This document shows, piece after piece, positions 56,298 to 64,000 of a stretch of 64,000 nt of DNA. The notes under the pieces are model-generated. The model made no database searches. It was given only the letters and a program-made list of their open reading frames with translations, and was not told the origin of the DNA. The stretch comes from Cellulomonas sp. PhB150 (GTDB taxonomy: Bacteria > Actinomycetota > Actinomycetes > Actinomycetales > Cellulomonadaceae). The position numbers were made by a program, and so were the translations under genes. The DNA lies in assembly GCF_003755175.1 (NCBI RefSeq), contig NZ_RKHX01000001.1, forward strand, positions 1-64,000, in the 5' to 3' direction. Each line of letters begins with the position of its first letter. The first letter of the stretch is position 1.

Positions 56298-56933
56298 TCA
56301 GGTGCGCGACGAGTCGCTGAGGATCGCCCGGGCGGGCATCAGCCGGTCGATGCCGACCAGGACCAGCCCGAGGACGAAGAAGCCGATCCCGTAGATCACG
56401 ACGTTGAGCAGGAGGCCGCCGTAGCCGATGTCCGAGACGTCGACGAACGGGTAGGGGTAGGCGCTGCCGGGGGAGAGCAGGCCGCGCACGGTCGCGAACG
56501 CGCAGTACGCCACCGGGTAGAGCAGCCACCAGGCGGCGTGCGAGACCCGCAGGCGGCGGTGGGGGACCATGAGCAGGAAGTGCACGAACGCCGCGATCGG
56601 CGTCAGGCGGTGCACGATCTGGTCGTGCGTCAGGCCCAGGGCGACGATCTCCTCGCCGGGAGGGGCCGGGTCCAGGATCAGGTACGCGACCAGGCCGGTG
56701 ATGAGGATGAACAGCGTCACGGCGCCGACGAGCCACAGCGGCGGACCTGTGCGCCGGGTCAGGGCCGCGATGCCGGCCCAGGTCATGACGACCGCCAGCA
56801 GCAGGTTGGACTGGGTGGTGAAGTAGACGTAGTCGGTGAGCTCGAAGCTCAGGCCGGTGCTGGGCGCCCAGAACAGGGCGACGAACGTGATGGCCGCGAG
56901 GGCCAACCGGTACAGCCCGACGACGATCCTCAT
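56298..56933 (-). CDS. Pr6Pr family seven-helix-like membrane protein
   Basis: 211 residues, about six membrane helices. The family features are FYTTQSNLL-like YFTTQSNLLLAVVM, HRLTPIAAFVHFLL and YPYPFVDVSDIGYGG. Function is unknown. The ATG is chosen because AAGGAG lies 6 bases upstream; an upstream open extension lacks this. It precedes the PEBP gene on the same strand with a gap of 25 bases. Confidence 0.88.
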   Translation of the reverse strand: MRIVVGLYRLALAAITFVALFWAPSTGLSFELTDYVYFTTQSNLLLAVVMTWAGIAALTRRTGPPLWLVGAVTLFILITGLVAYLILDPAPPGEEIVALGLTHDQIVHRLTPIAAFVHFLLMVPHRRLRVSHAAWWLLYPVAYCAFATVRGLLSPGSAYPYPFVDVSDIGYGGLLLNVVIYGIGFFVLGLVLVGIDRLMPARAILSDSSRT

Positions 56934-57037
56934 GCCCGCTCCTTGCCTCATCCGGTGCCGCGGCGCTGCGGCCTGCGTGAACGTATCCGAGCCCGCCCAC
57001 ACGTGCCATCGCGCGCGCCGTCGACCTCCTGCGCGGA

Positions 57038-57102
57038 TTGACACCGGCGGTCGTGTGGGCGTCTACTGGCATACTCGAACACGTGTTCGACAAACGTGTC
57101 GA
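57038..57102 (+). promoter_or_regulatory. SOS promoter with LexA box of the mutasome operon
   Basis: TTGACA (57038-57043) is a perfect -35; 18 bases later TCTACT (57062-57067) matches the -10 at four of six positions. A perfect 16-bp palindrome TCGAACACGTGTTCGA (57075-57090) lies right at the start point and fits the actinobacterial SOS box TCGAAC-N4-GTTCGA. A second symmetrical element TCGACA-N4-TGTCGA (57087-57102) overlaps its end by four bases. LexA should repress imuA'-imuB-dnaE2 from here. Confidence 0.93.
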
Positions 57103-57155
57103 AATCGTATGAAAGCGCAGGTCAGCGCGCTGTCGCAGGCGGGAGGAGGTGTGGT

Positions 57156-57986
57156 GTGGGCGCGAGCACGATGAGCAGGGAGGACCGTGCCGCACTGGCC
57201 CGCGCGGCCCTCGCGCACGCGGAGCAGCGGACCGGGGCGCGCAGCGTGCTGCGGCCCGGTGGCGGGGTTCGCCCGGCCGACGAGAGGGTTGCGGCCCCTG
57301 CGGTCGAACCGGTCGAACCGGTCGCCCTGCGCGCCCCCCAGCCCGTGCGCAGCACCGCCCTGATCACCTCCGAGCGTCCGCCGCTGCCTGTGCCCGCCCA
57401 GCTCGCCGAGGTCCTGCCCGACGGGCTGCGCCGCGGGGGGACCACGGCCGTGCTCGGCTCCACGTCGCTCGTGCTGACCCTGCTCGCCCACGCGTGCGCG
57501 GGAGGGGCTTGGGCGGCGGTCGTCGGGCAGCCGACGATCGGGCTGCTGGCGGCTGCGCAGGCTGGTGTCGCGCTCGACCGGCTCGCGCTCGTGCCCCGGC
57601 CCGGTGCTGACGCGGCGGCGGTGCTCGCGGCGCTCGTCGACGGGCTCGACGTCGTGGTGGTCGGGCCGGACGTCGCCCTGGGCGAGGCTGACCGTCGCCG
57701 GCTGTCCTCCCGGGCGCGCGAGCGCGGTGCGGTCCTGCTGCCCACCGTGGCGTGGGCGGGAGCGAGCGCGGTGCTGACCGTGGAGCAGGCGCGCTGGACC
57801 GGCGTCGGCGCGGGGGACGGGCGGCTGCAGACCCACAGCCTGCGCGTGGCACGCACGGGCCGGGGGAGCGCGGCGGTGCCGCACGTCGTGGAGGTCACGC
57901 TCCCGCTGGGGGCCGCGGCTCCCGCTGTCGTCGAGACCGAGGTCGACGTCGAGCAGACCGAGCGCACGTTGCGGCTGGTCGGATGA
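57156..57986 (+). CDS. imuA': ImuA'-like mutasome accessory protein
   Basis: 276 residues. A RecA-like accessory of the translesion mutasome, needed with ImuB and DnaE2 for damage-induced mutagenesis. The Walker A region is degenerate (AVLGSTSLVLTLLAH). Other visible parts are VPAQLAEVLPDGLRRGGTTAV and LDRLALVPRPGADAAAVLAAL. The GTG at 57156 lies six bases after AGGAGG (57144-57149); an ATG at 57171 is the alternative. The SOS box is 66 bases upstream. The stop lies in the first copy of a 17-base tandem repeat. Confidence 0.88.
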   Translation: MGASTMSREDRAALARAALAHAEQRTGARSVLRPGGGVRPADERVAAPAVEPVEPVALRAPQPVRSTALITSERPPLPVPAQLAEVLPDGLRRGGTTAVLGSTSLVLTLLAHACAGGAWAAVVGQPTIGLLAAAQAGVALDRLALVPRPGADAAAVLAALVDGLDVVVVGPDVALGEADRRRLSSRARERGAVLLPTVAWAGASAVLTVEQARWTGVGAGDGRLQTHSLRVARTGRGSAAVPHVVEVTLPLGAAAPAVVETEVDVEQTERTLRLVG

Positions 57987-58004
57987 GGCGGCTGGTCGGA
58001 TGAG
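57971..58004 (+). repeat. 17-base tandem duplication at the imuA'-imuB junction
   Basis: GCGGCTGGTCGGATGAG occurs twice in direct succession (57971-57987 and 57988-58004). The first copy holds the imuA' stop within ATGA; the second holds the imuB start. Before duplication the genes would have overlapped by ATGA, as is usual in this genome. The duplication now separates them by 13 bases. Confidence 0.95.
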
Positions 58005-59700
58005 CACACGAACCACGGTGCTGTGGGTGCCGGACTGGCCGGTCGTCGCGGCGGCGGCGGCCGACGAGGTGCCCGGCCACCTGCCCGTCGCCGTGCACGA
58101 CGGGCAGCGGGTCACGGCCGTCTCCGCCCTGGCACGCGTCGAGGGCGTGCGCCGCGGCATGCGCAGGCGCCAGGCGCAGGGAGCCTGCCCGGAGCTCGTC
58201 CTGCTCGCGGCCGACGACGCACGCGACGTGCGGATGTTCGAGCCGGTGGCGGTGGCAGCCGAGAGCGTGGTGGCGGGCATCGAGGTGGTGCGCGCGGGGA
58301 TGCTGCTGCTGCCCGCGGGCGGGGCCAGCCGGTACCACGGGTCCGAGGAGGCGCTCGCGGAGCGGCTCGTCGATGCCGTGGCGGCCGGGTCTGGCCACGA
58401 GTGCGGGGTGGGCACGGCCGACGGGATGCTCGCGGCCGTCCTCGCGGCCCGCACCGGCGCCCACGTGCCACCGGGGCGCTCGGCCGCGTTCCTCGCCGAG
58501 CGGAGCGTGGCCGAGCTGGTGCACGCGACGGTCACCGACGAGGTCGCCGCCGAGGTGGGTGACCTCGTCGACCTGCTGGGCCGGCTCGGCCTGCGCACGC
58601 TTGGCCGCCTCGCCGCCCTGCCCGCCGCCGACGTGCACGCCCGCTTCGGTCGGCTCGGGGCGTGGGCGCACCTGCTCGCGTGCGGCGACGACGAGCGGCC
58701 GCCCGCACGTCGTCGGCCCGAGGCGGACCTGGAGGTCTCCGCCGAGCTCGAACCACCGGTGGACCGCGTCGACACCGCGACCTTCGCCGGTCGCCGCCTC
58801 GCCGAGGACCTGCACGCGATGCTCGTGCAGCGCTCGGTGACGTGCGGACGCCTGCAGATCGCGGCTCGCACCGACGAGGGCGAGGACCTGGTGCGCACGT
58901 GGCGCACCGATCTCGGCGGCTGGGGCGGGCTGACCCCCGCGCGCATCACCGACCGCATCCGCTGGCAGCTCGAGGGCTGGCTCACCGCGTCGGCCGTCAC
59001 CACCGCCCGCGGGCTGGCCGCCGACGCCCGCACCGCCGGGGTCCGTCGCCCTCGTGACGACTGGCCGGTCGACGACCCCGGACCCGACCACGACCTGCCC
59101 GGAGTCGCCCTGGTCCGGCTCGCCGTGACCGCGCTCGACGTCGCACCCGCGGGAGCCGAGCAGGGGCGGCTGTGGGGCGGCCCGTCGGGCGGCGACCTGC
59201 GCGCGCACCGGGCGCTCGACCGCGTGCAGGGCCTCGTCGGTGGCTCGGGGCTGCTCACCGCGACCCTGCAGGGCGGGCGCGACGTGCGCGACCAGGTGTA
59301 CCTGCGCCCGTGGGGGGAGCAGACCACCCCGCCGCGCCCGATGGACCGGCCGTGGCCGGGGCGGCTGCCCGACCCCGCACCCGCGACGGTGCTCACCGCA
59401 CCGCGGCGGGTGGAGGTGCGCGACACCGAACGGCTGCCCGTCGGGCTGGACGTGCGGACCGGGATGAGCGCGGAGCCCGCCTGGGTGCGGGTGCTGCCCG
59501 ACGAGGACGGCGGGGCAGGCGACCCCCGCCCGCGCAAGGTCACCGGGTGGGCCGGACCGTGGCTGCTCGGCGAGCGCTGGTGGACGGGCGATGTCGCACC
59601 GACCCTGCGCGCGCACGTGCAGGTCACGTTCGACGAGGGACCCGCGATGCTGCTCGCCTGCACCCCGGCGGGGTGGACGTGCGAGGCGACCTATGACTAG
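58000..59700 (+). CDS. imuB: ImuB, inactive Y-family polymerase hub of the mutasome
   Basis: 566 residues. Y-family fold but with catalytic acidic residues missing: where active enzymes have SxDE, the sequence reads LPAGGASRYHGSEE. Finger, thumb and little-finger segments are recognisable, including the helix-hairpin-helix area LLGRLGLRTLGRLAALPAADV. A clamp-binding-like sequence EQGRLWGG (Q388 to W392) fits the QxxLW form known in ImuB proteins. It bridges the sliding clamp, ImuA' and DnaE2. The start ATG is in the second copy of the tandem repeat; the stop overlaps dnaE2 by eight bases. Confidence 0.93.
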   Translation: MSTRTTVLWVPDWPVVAAAAADEVPGHLPVAVHDGQRVTAVSALARVEGVRRGMRRRQAQGACPELVLLAADDARDVRMFEPVAVAAESVVAGIEVVRAGMLLLPAGGASRYHGSEEALAERLVDAVAAGSGHECGVGTADGMLAAVLAARTGAHVPPGRSAAFLAERSVAELVHATVTDEVAAEVGDLVDLLGRLGLRTLGRLAALPAADVHARFGRLGAWAHLLACGDDERPPARRRPEADLEVSAELEPPVDRVDTATFAGRRLAEDLHAMLVQRSVTCGRLQIAARTDEGEDLVRTWRTDLGGWGGLTPARITDRIRWQLEGWLTASAVTTARGLAADARTAGVRRPRDDWPVDDPGPDHDLPGVALVRLAVTALDVAPAGAEQGRLWGGPSGGDLRAHRALDRVQGLVGGSGLLTATLQGGRDVRDQVYLRPWGEQTTPPRPMDRPWPGRLPDPAPATVLTAPRRVEVRDTERLPVGLDVRTGMSAEPAWVRVLPDEDGGAGDPRPRKVTGWAGPWLLGERWWTGDVAPTLRAHVQVTFDEGPAMLLACTPAGWTCEATYD

Positions 59701-62700
59701 CTCCCGCGTGAACCTGGCCCCGCGGTACGCCGAGCTGCACGCGCACTCCGCCTTCAGCTTCCTGGACGGCGCGAGCCAGCCCGAGGAGCTCGCCGCCGAG
59801 GCCGCCCGCCTGGGCCAGCGCGCGCTCGCCCTCACGGACCACGACGGCCTGTACGGCGTGGTCCGCTTCTCCCAGGCCGCCAAGGCCGTGGGCCTGCCGA
59901 CCGTGTTCGGCGCCGAGCTGCACCTGCCGGCCCCGGACGGCCGCCGCCACTCCCGGGAACGCACCCGCGCCACGCCCGGGCTCGCGGTCCTCGACGCACC
60001 CACGGGCGTGCCCGACCCGCGCGCCTCCCACCTGCTCGTCCTGGCGCGCGGTCCGGCGGGCTACCGGGCGCTGTCGCGCGCCATCGCCGAGGCCCACCTG
60101 CGCACCGGGCGCAAGGGCACGGCGGACTACCGGCTCGAGGAGCTCGCGGCGACCGCCGACGGGCAGTGGCTCGTGCTGACCGGGTGCCGCAAGGGCACGG
60201 TCCGGCGCGCGCTCGCGGGCGGCGACCCCTCCGGCGGCACCGGTGTGGCGCCGGGTGGGTTCGACGACGCGCGGCGCGAGCTCGACCGGCTGGTGGCGCT
60301 GTTCGGGCGGGACAACGTGGCGGTCGAGGTCACCGCGTCCGGCGACCCCTACGACTCCGAGCGGGCCGACGCCCTCGCCGCGCTCGCGGCCGCGACGGAC
60401 CTGCCGCTGGTCGCCACCGGCAACGTCCACTACGCCACCCCGCGCGACGCCGACCTCGCGCACGCGCTGGCGGCCGTGCGCGCCCGCTCGTCGCTGGAGG
60501 ACCTCGACGGCTGGCTGCCCGGTGGCCCGGTCGCGCACCTGCGCTCGGCCGCGGAGATGCTCACGCTGCACCGCCGGCACCCGCAGGCCGTCCTGACGGC
60601 GGCCGACCTGGCCGACGAGTGCGCGTTCGACCTGTCCCTCGTCGCCCCCGAGCTGCCGCCCTACCCCGTGCCCGACGGGCACACCGAGGCGAGCTGGCTG
60701 CGCGAGCTCGTGCGTCAGGGCGCGCTCGAGCTGTACGGACCGCCCGAGGCGGAGCGCATCCCCGGCGCGTACGCGCAGCTCGAGCACGAGCTGCGTGTCA
60801 TCGAGAACCTGCACTTCCCGGGGTACTTCCTGGTGGTCTACGACCTGGTCGCCTTCTGCCGGCGCAACGGGATCCTCGCGCAGGGCCGCGGCTCCGCGGC
60901 CAACTCGGCGGTCTGCTACGCGCTGCGGGTCACCGCGGTCGACGCCGTACGGCACGGGCTGCTGTTCGAGCGGTTCCTCGCCCCCGAGCGCGACGGGCCG
61001 CCGGACATCGACGTCGACATCGAGTCCGCCCGCCGCGAGGAGGTCATCCAGTACGTCTACGAGAAGCACGGCCGCTCCCACGCCGCGCAGGTGGCCAACG
61101 TCATCTCCTACCGGCCGCGGTCGGCGATCCGCGACGCCGCCCGGGCACTCGGGTTCGACGCGGGGCAGCAGGACGCGTGGGCGTCGTCGATCGAGCGGTG
61201 GGGGAGCCTGCGGCCGTCGGTCGCGCCGGCTCCGCCGGTGGTGGTGGAGCAGCCGTCGACGCCCGCCCGTGCGCGTGGGCAGGCCGGCCGTGCGCCGCGC
61301 CCGCACGTCGGGCACGTCGACCCGTGGCCCCTCGCGCGGCTCTCCGCCCCCGTCGTCGTCGACCCGGTGTCCGACCCGGTCCGGACCGCGCGGATGGAGC
61401 GCAACGACGCCCGAGCGGCCATGTGGGGCGAGGACCGCGCACCGGCAGTGCCCGGCCGGCTGCAGCGCGAGCCCACGTCCCCGACCCGCTCGCCGCGTGA
61501 GCCCTTGCCGCCGAGCCGCTCGCCGCGCGGCACCGAGGTCGCGGGACTCGCGACGGCGGACGGCCACGACGTGGTCCCCGCGGTGCGCCCGCCCGCCGCG
61601 AGCGAGCTGGACGAGATCCCCGAGCAGGTCCTCGACCTGGCCGAACGCTTCCTGCGCCTGCCGCGGCACCTGGGCATCCACTCGGGCGGCATGGTGATGT
61701 GCGACCGCCCGGTCATCGAGGTGTGCCCGGTGGAGTGGGCGCGGATGCCCGGCCGCACGGTGCTGCAGTGGGACAAGGAGGACTGCGCGGACGCCGGGCT
61801 GGTGAAGTTCGACCTGCTCGGGCTGGGCATGCTGACCGCGCTGCGGATCGGGTTCGGGTTCGTCCGCGAGCACGAGGGCCGCGAGCTCGACCTGCACGCG
61901 CTGCCCGACGAGGACCCGGGCGTGTACGAGCTGCTCAGCGCAGCGGACACCGTCGGGGTGTTCCAGGTGGAGTCGCGCGCGCAGATGGGCACGCTGCCGC
62001 GGCTGCGCCCCAAGACGTTCTACGACATCGTCATCGAGGTCGCCCTGATCCGCCCCGGCCCCATCCAGGGCGGCTCGGTCCACCCGTACATCGAGCGCGC
62101 GCACGGCCGGCAGGAGGTCACCTACCTGCACCCGCTGCTGAAGAGCTCGCTGCACAAGACGCTCGGGGTGCCGCTGTTCCAGGAACAGCTCATGCAGATG
62201 GCGATCGACGTGGCCGGGTTCACGGGCGCGGAGGCCGACCAGCTGCGCCGGGCGATGGGCTCCAAGCGCTCGACCGAGCGGATGTACGCGCTCAAGGACC
62301 GGCTGATGGCGGGGATGGCCCGCAACGGGGTGACCCCGGAGATCGGCGAGCAGATCTTCGACAAGCTCAAGGCGTTCGCCGACTTCGGCTTCCCCGAGTC
62401 GCACGCGTACTCGTTCGCCTACCTGGTCTACGCGAGCGCGTGGCTGAAGGTCTACCACCCGGCCGCCTTCTACGCGGGGCTGCTGGCGGCGCAGCCGATG
62501 GGGTTCTACTCGCCGCAGAGCCTGGCCGCGGACGCGCGCCGGCACGGCCTGGAGGTGCTGCGCCCGGACGTGCAGCTCTCCGCCGTGCAGGCGCGCGTCG
62601 AGCGGCTCGGCCCCACGCCGGACGGGGGAGAGCCGGTGCTGGTGCCCGCCCCCAGCGGCACCGGCCCCGCGGTCCCCGCCGGTGTCCGGACGAGCGAGGC

Positions 62701-63421
62701 GACGAGCAGGCCGCGGGCACTGGCCGTCCGGATGGGTCTGGTGGCGGTCCGCACGATCGGCGAGGAGCTGGCGCAGCGGATCGTCGACGAGCGGACCGCA
62801 CGCGGGCCGTTCGCCGACCAGCGGGACCTGGCGCGGCGGGTGCAGCTGACCACCGCTCAGCTCGAGGCTCTGGCGACGGCCGGAGCGCTGGACGGCCTGG
62901 GCATCAGCCGACGCGAGGGGCTGTGGGCCGCGGGAGCGCTCGCCCAGGAGGGGCCAGACACGCTCCCGGGCGTGAGCGTCGGCGTGCAGGCGCCGATGCT
63001 GCCGGGGTTCAGCGACGTCGAGACCGCGACCGCGGACGTGTGGGCCACCGGTGTGTCGGTGGACTCCTACCCGACGCAGTTCGTGCGCGACCGGCTCGAC
63101 GAGGCGGGGGTCCTGCGCGTCGAGCAGGCATTCCGCCACGAGGAGGGGCGCCGGGTGGCGGTGGCGGGCGTCGTCACCCACCGGCAGCGCCCCGGCACGG
63201 CAGGGGGCATCACGTTCCTGTCCCTCGAGGACGAGACCGGCCTGCTCAACGTCATCTGCTCCGCAGGGCTGTGGAGCAAGTTCCGCGTGGTGGCCCGCAC
63301 GTCGAAGGCCCTCGTCGTGCGCGGCCGCCTGGAACGCGCCGACGGTGCCACCAACCTGGTGGCCGAGCACCTCTCGCCGCTGTCCCTCAAGGTGCGCAGC
63401 TCGTCGCGCGACTTCCGGTAG
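59693..63421 (+). CDS. dnaE2: Error-prone DNA polymerase DnaE2 (ImuC) with internal insertion
   Basis: 1242 residues, longer than the usual about 1050-1100. The PHP domain starts with ELHAHSAFSFLDGA (H16, H18). The catalytic palm has PDIDVDIES near 436-444. Downstream are PRHLGIHSGGMVM, VGVFQVESRAQMGTLPRL, AMGSKRSTERMYALK and a C-terminal OB fold (RVAVAGVVTHRQRPGTAGG). The extra length comes from an insertion of about 130 residues (about 503-634) rich in Pro, Arg and Val between SIERWGS and DEIPEQVLDL, where mycobacterial DnaE2 has only a short linker. The ATG overlaps imuB by eight bases. Confidence 0.95.
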   Translation: MTSSRVNLAPRYAELHAHSAFSFLDGASQPEELAAEAARLGQRALALTDHDGLYGVVRFSQAAKAVGLPTVFGAELHLPAPDGRRHSRERTRATPGLAVLDAPTGVPDPRASHLLVLARGPAGYRALSRAIAEAHLRTGRKGTADYRLEELAATADGQWLVLTGCRKGTVRRALAGGDPSGGTGVAPGGFDDARRELDRLVALFGRDNVAVEVTASGDPYDSERADALAALAAATDLPLVATGNVHYATPRDADLAHALAAVRARSSLEDLDGWLPGGPVAHLRSAAEMLTLHRRHPQAVLTAADLADECAFDLSLVAPELPPYPVPDGHTEASWLRELVRQGALELYGPPEAERIPGAYAQLEHELRVIENLHFPGYFLVVYDLVAFCRRNGILAQGRGSAANSAVCYALRVTAVDAVRHGLLFERFLAPERDGPPDIDVDIESARREEVIQYVYEKHGRSHAAQVANVISYRPRSAIRDAARALGFDAGQQDAWASSIERWGSLRPSVAPAPPVVVEQPSTPARARGQAGRAPRPHVGHVDPWPLARLSAPVVVDPVSDPVRTARMERNDARAAMWGEDRAPAVPGRLQREPTSPTRSPREPLPPSRSPRGTEVAGLATADGHDVVPAVRPPAASELDEIPEQVLDLAERFLRLPRHLGIHSGGMVMCDRPVIEVCPVEWARMPGRTVLQWDKEDCADAGLVKFDLLGLGMLTALRIGFGFVREHEGRELDLHALPDEDPGVYELLSAADTVGVFQVESRAQMGTLPRLRPKTFYDIVIEVALIRPGPIQGGSVHPYIERAHGRQEVTYLHPLLKSSLHKTLGVPLFQEQLMQMAIDVAGFTGAEADQLRRAMGSKRSTERMYALKDRLMAGMARNGVTPEIGEQIFDKLKAFADFGFPESHAYSFAYLVYASAWLKVYHPAAFYAGLLAAQPMGFYSPQSLAADARRHGLEVLRPDVQLSAVQARVERLGPTPDGGEPVLVPAPSGTGPAVPAGVRTSEATSRPRALAVRMGLVAVRTIGEELAQRIVDERTARGPFADQRDLARRVQLTTAQLEALATAGALDGLGISRREGLWAAGALAQEGPDTLPGVSVGVQAPMLPGFSDVETATADVWATGVSVDSYPTQFVRDRLDEAGVLRVEQAFRHEEGRRVAVAGVVTHRQRPGTAGGITFLSLEDETGLLNVICSAGLWSKFRVVARTSKALVVRGRLERADGATNLVAEHLSPLSLKVRSSSRDFR

Positions 63422-63427
63422 CCGCGG

Positions 63428-64000
63428 TCAGCGCCGGGGCAGGTAGCCGCCGATCATCGCCTTGACCCACGCACGCTTCGCGGCACCCGAGCACGACGAG
63501 GTGTAGCCGGTCCACCGAGCGCCGAACGAGCGTGCGACGCAGTCGGCGACCTTCTCCTGGCTGTTCGTGCCGAAGGTCGGCGCGAGCCTGCGCCCCAGCT
63601 GCGCCCAGGTGAGGTGGTGCGTGCGCATCAGCCGACCCTGGTAGATGTGCGCGATCTCGTGCCGCACGACGTCCCGCGCGAGCGCCGGCCTGCCGGAGAG
63701 CCGGCGCGAGTTCAGCAGGACGGTCGAGGTGCTCCCGATCCGGACGCCACCCAGGTGGGAGCCCAGGTCAGGGTCGTCCCAGACGATGTGCACCCCGGCG
63801 GAACCGGGCAGCGCGTGCAGCGTGCGCAGCGCGGTGACACCGCCCTTGCCCGCAGCCCTGCGTGCCCCCTTGACCTGCGCCGCGGTGGGCTTCGCCGCCT
63901 TCGCCGTCGGCCGGACCGCGGCGTTCCGAGCTGACGTCGACGCCCCAGCGCCTGCGGCGGCGGCGGGGTCGGCCAGGCCGAGCGACACGACCAGCGCGAG
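63428..64000 (-). CDS. Secreted HExxH zinc peptidase-like protein, 5' end outside window
   Basis: 190 residues visible; the reading frame continues past the window edge with LALVVSLGLADPAAAAGAG, the end of a signal peptide with a likely cleavage near the alanines, so the true start is not seen. After an Ala/Lys-rich linker, VVRHEIAHIYQGRLM carries the zinc motif HEIAH. Two cysteines follow (VADCVARSFG and TSSCSGAAK) and may form a disulfide. No known peptidase family is recognised with confidence. It converges with dnaE2, with six bases between stops. Confidence 0.82.
   Translation of the reverse strand, partial: LALVVSLGLADPAAAAGAGASTSARNAAVRPTAKAAKPTAAQVKGARRAAGKGGVTALRTLHALPGSAGVHIVWDDPDLGSHLGGVRIGSTSTVLLNSRRLSGRPALARDVVRHEIAHIYQGRLMRTHHLTWAQLGRRLAPTFGTNSQEKVADCVARSFGARWTGYTSSCSGAAKRAWVKAMIGGYLPRR

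Noticed and set aside
59624..63370. A 1248-codon minus-strand frame opposite dnaE2
   Set aside because: Antisense shadow of dnaE2; no motif and the wrong codon bias.

Overview
The window is chromosomal DNA from a very GC-rich actinobacterium, most likely Micrococcales near Cellulomonas/Cellulosimicrobium. This rests on the strong G/C third-codon bias, frequent GTG/TTG starts, many ATGA/GTGA start-stop overlaps, the order of the tlyA-nadK-recN-steA-steB-pyrG block, an actinobacterial ctaA/ABC/sufR-suf locus, an InhA-like FabI, and the imuA'-imuB-dnaE2 mutasome. I see no prophage, insertion sequence, CRISPR array or tRNA.

Layout. 1-90: 3' end of a 5S rRNA gene and its terminator. 625-3111: a large disordered SYGQ/SYGDR-repeat protein with a TPR-like region and an acidic tail. 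3108-14415: the conserved cluster HAD phosphatase, small protein, TlyA, NadK, RecN, SteA, SteB, an MraY-like protein, MurJ and PyrG, followed by a NUDIX enzyme and a terminator. 15134-20389 (minus strand): a membrane protein, a DrrAB-like ABC exporter, heme A synthase CtaA and a second ABC exporter. 20581-27364: sufR-sufB-sufD-Rieske-sufC-sufS-sufU-sufT with a SufR-type operator. 27462-28231: NUDIX hydrolase coupled to a stand-alone LigD-type phosphoesterase. 28241-31122 (minus): zinc peptidase and the biotin ECF transporter. 31314-34396: ABC-F ATPase, then SURF1, a small Cys protein and DUF3099. 34506-36583: FabG, FabI, SixA. 36588-39856: SerB and the divergent glgC/glgA pair. 39861-47714: an unknown protein, an orphan ABC ATPase, an NfeD/stomatin pair and a TetR-controlled heterodimeric ABC exporter. 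47797-56933: a large membrane protein with a serine-hydrolase motif, MFS transporter, rRNA/tRNA methyltransferase, a frameshifted gene, and small stress or metabolic genes including an ArsR/AHSA1 pair. 57038-63421: LexA-box-controlled imuA'-imuB-dnaE2. 63428-64000: a secreted peptidase-like gene cut by the window end.

How the genes work together. The tlyA-pyrG block combines ribosome methylation, NADP supply, DNA repair, cell-separation proteins (SteA/SteB), lipid-carrier and peptidoglycan functions (MraY-like, MurJ) and CTP synthesis. The suf operon builds Fe-S clusters under its own Fe-S sensing repressor. The last block makes the SOS-inducible error-prone translesion machine. A recurrent regulatory theme is a TANNNT -10 element placed 6-8 bases before the start codon with no Shine-Dalgarno sequence, which suggests many leaderless transcripts.

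The least explained items are the FUS-like repeat protein at 625-3111, the MraY-like protein at 10196-11062, the 959-residue membrane hydrolase-like protein at 47797-50676 with a hairpin over its ribosome binding site, and the 130-residue insertion in DnaE2.
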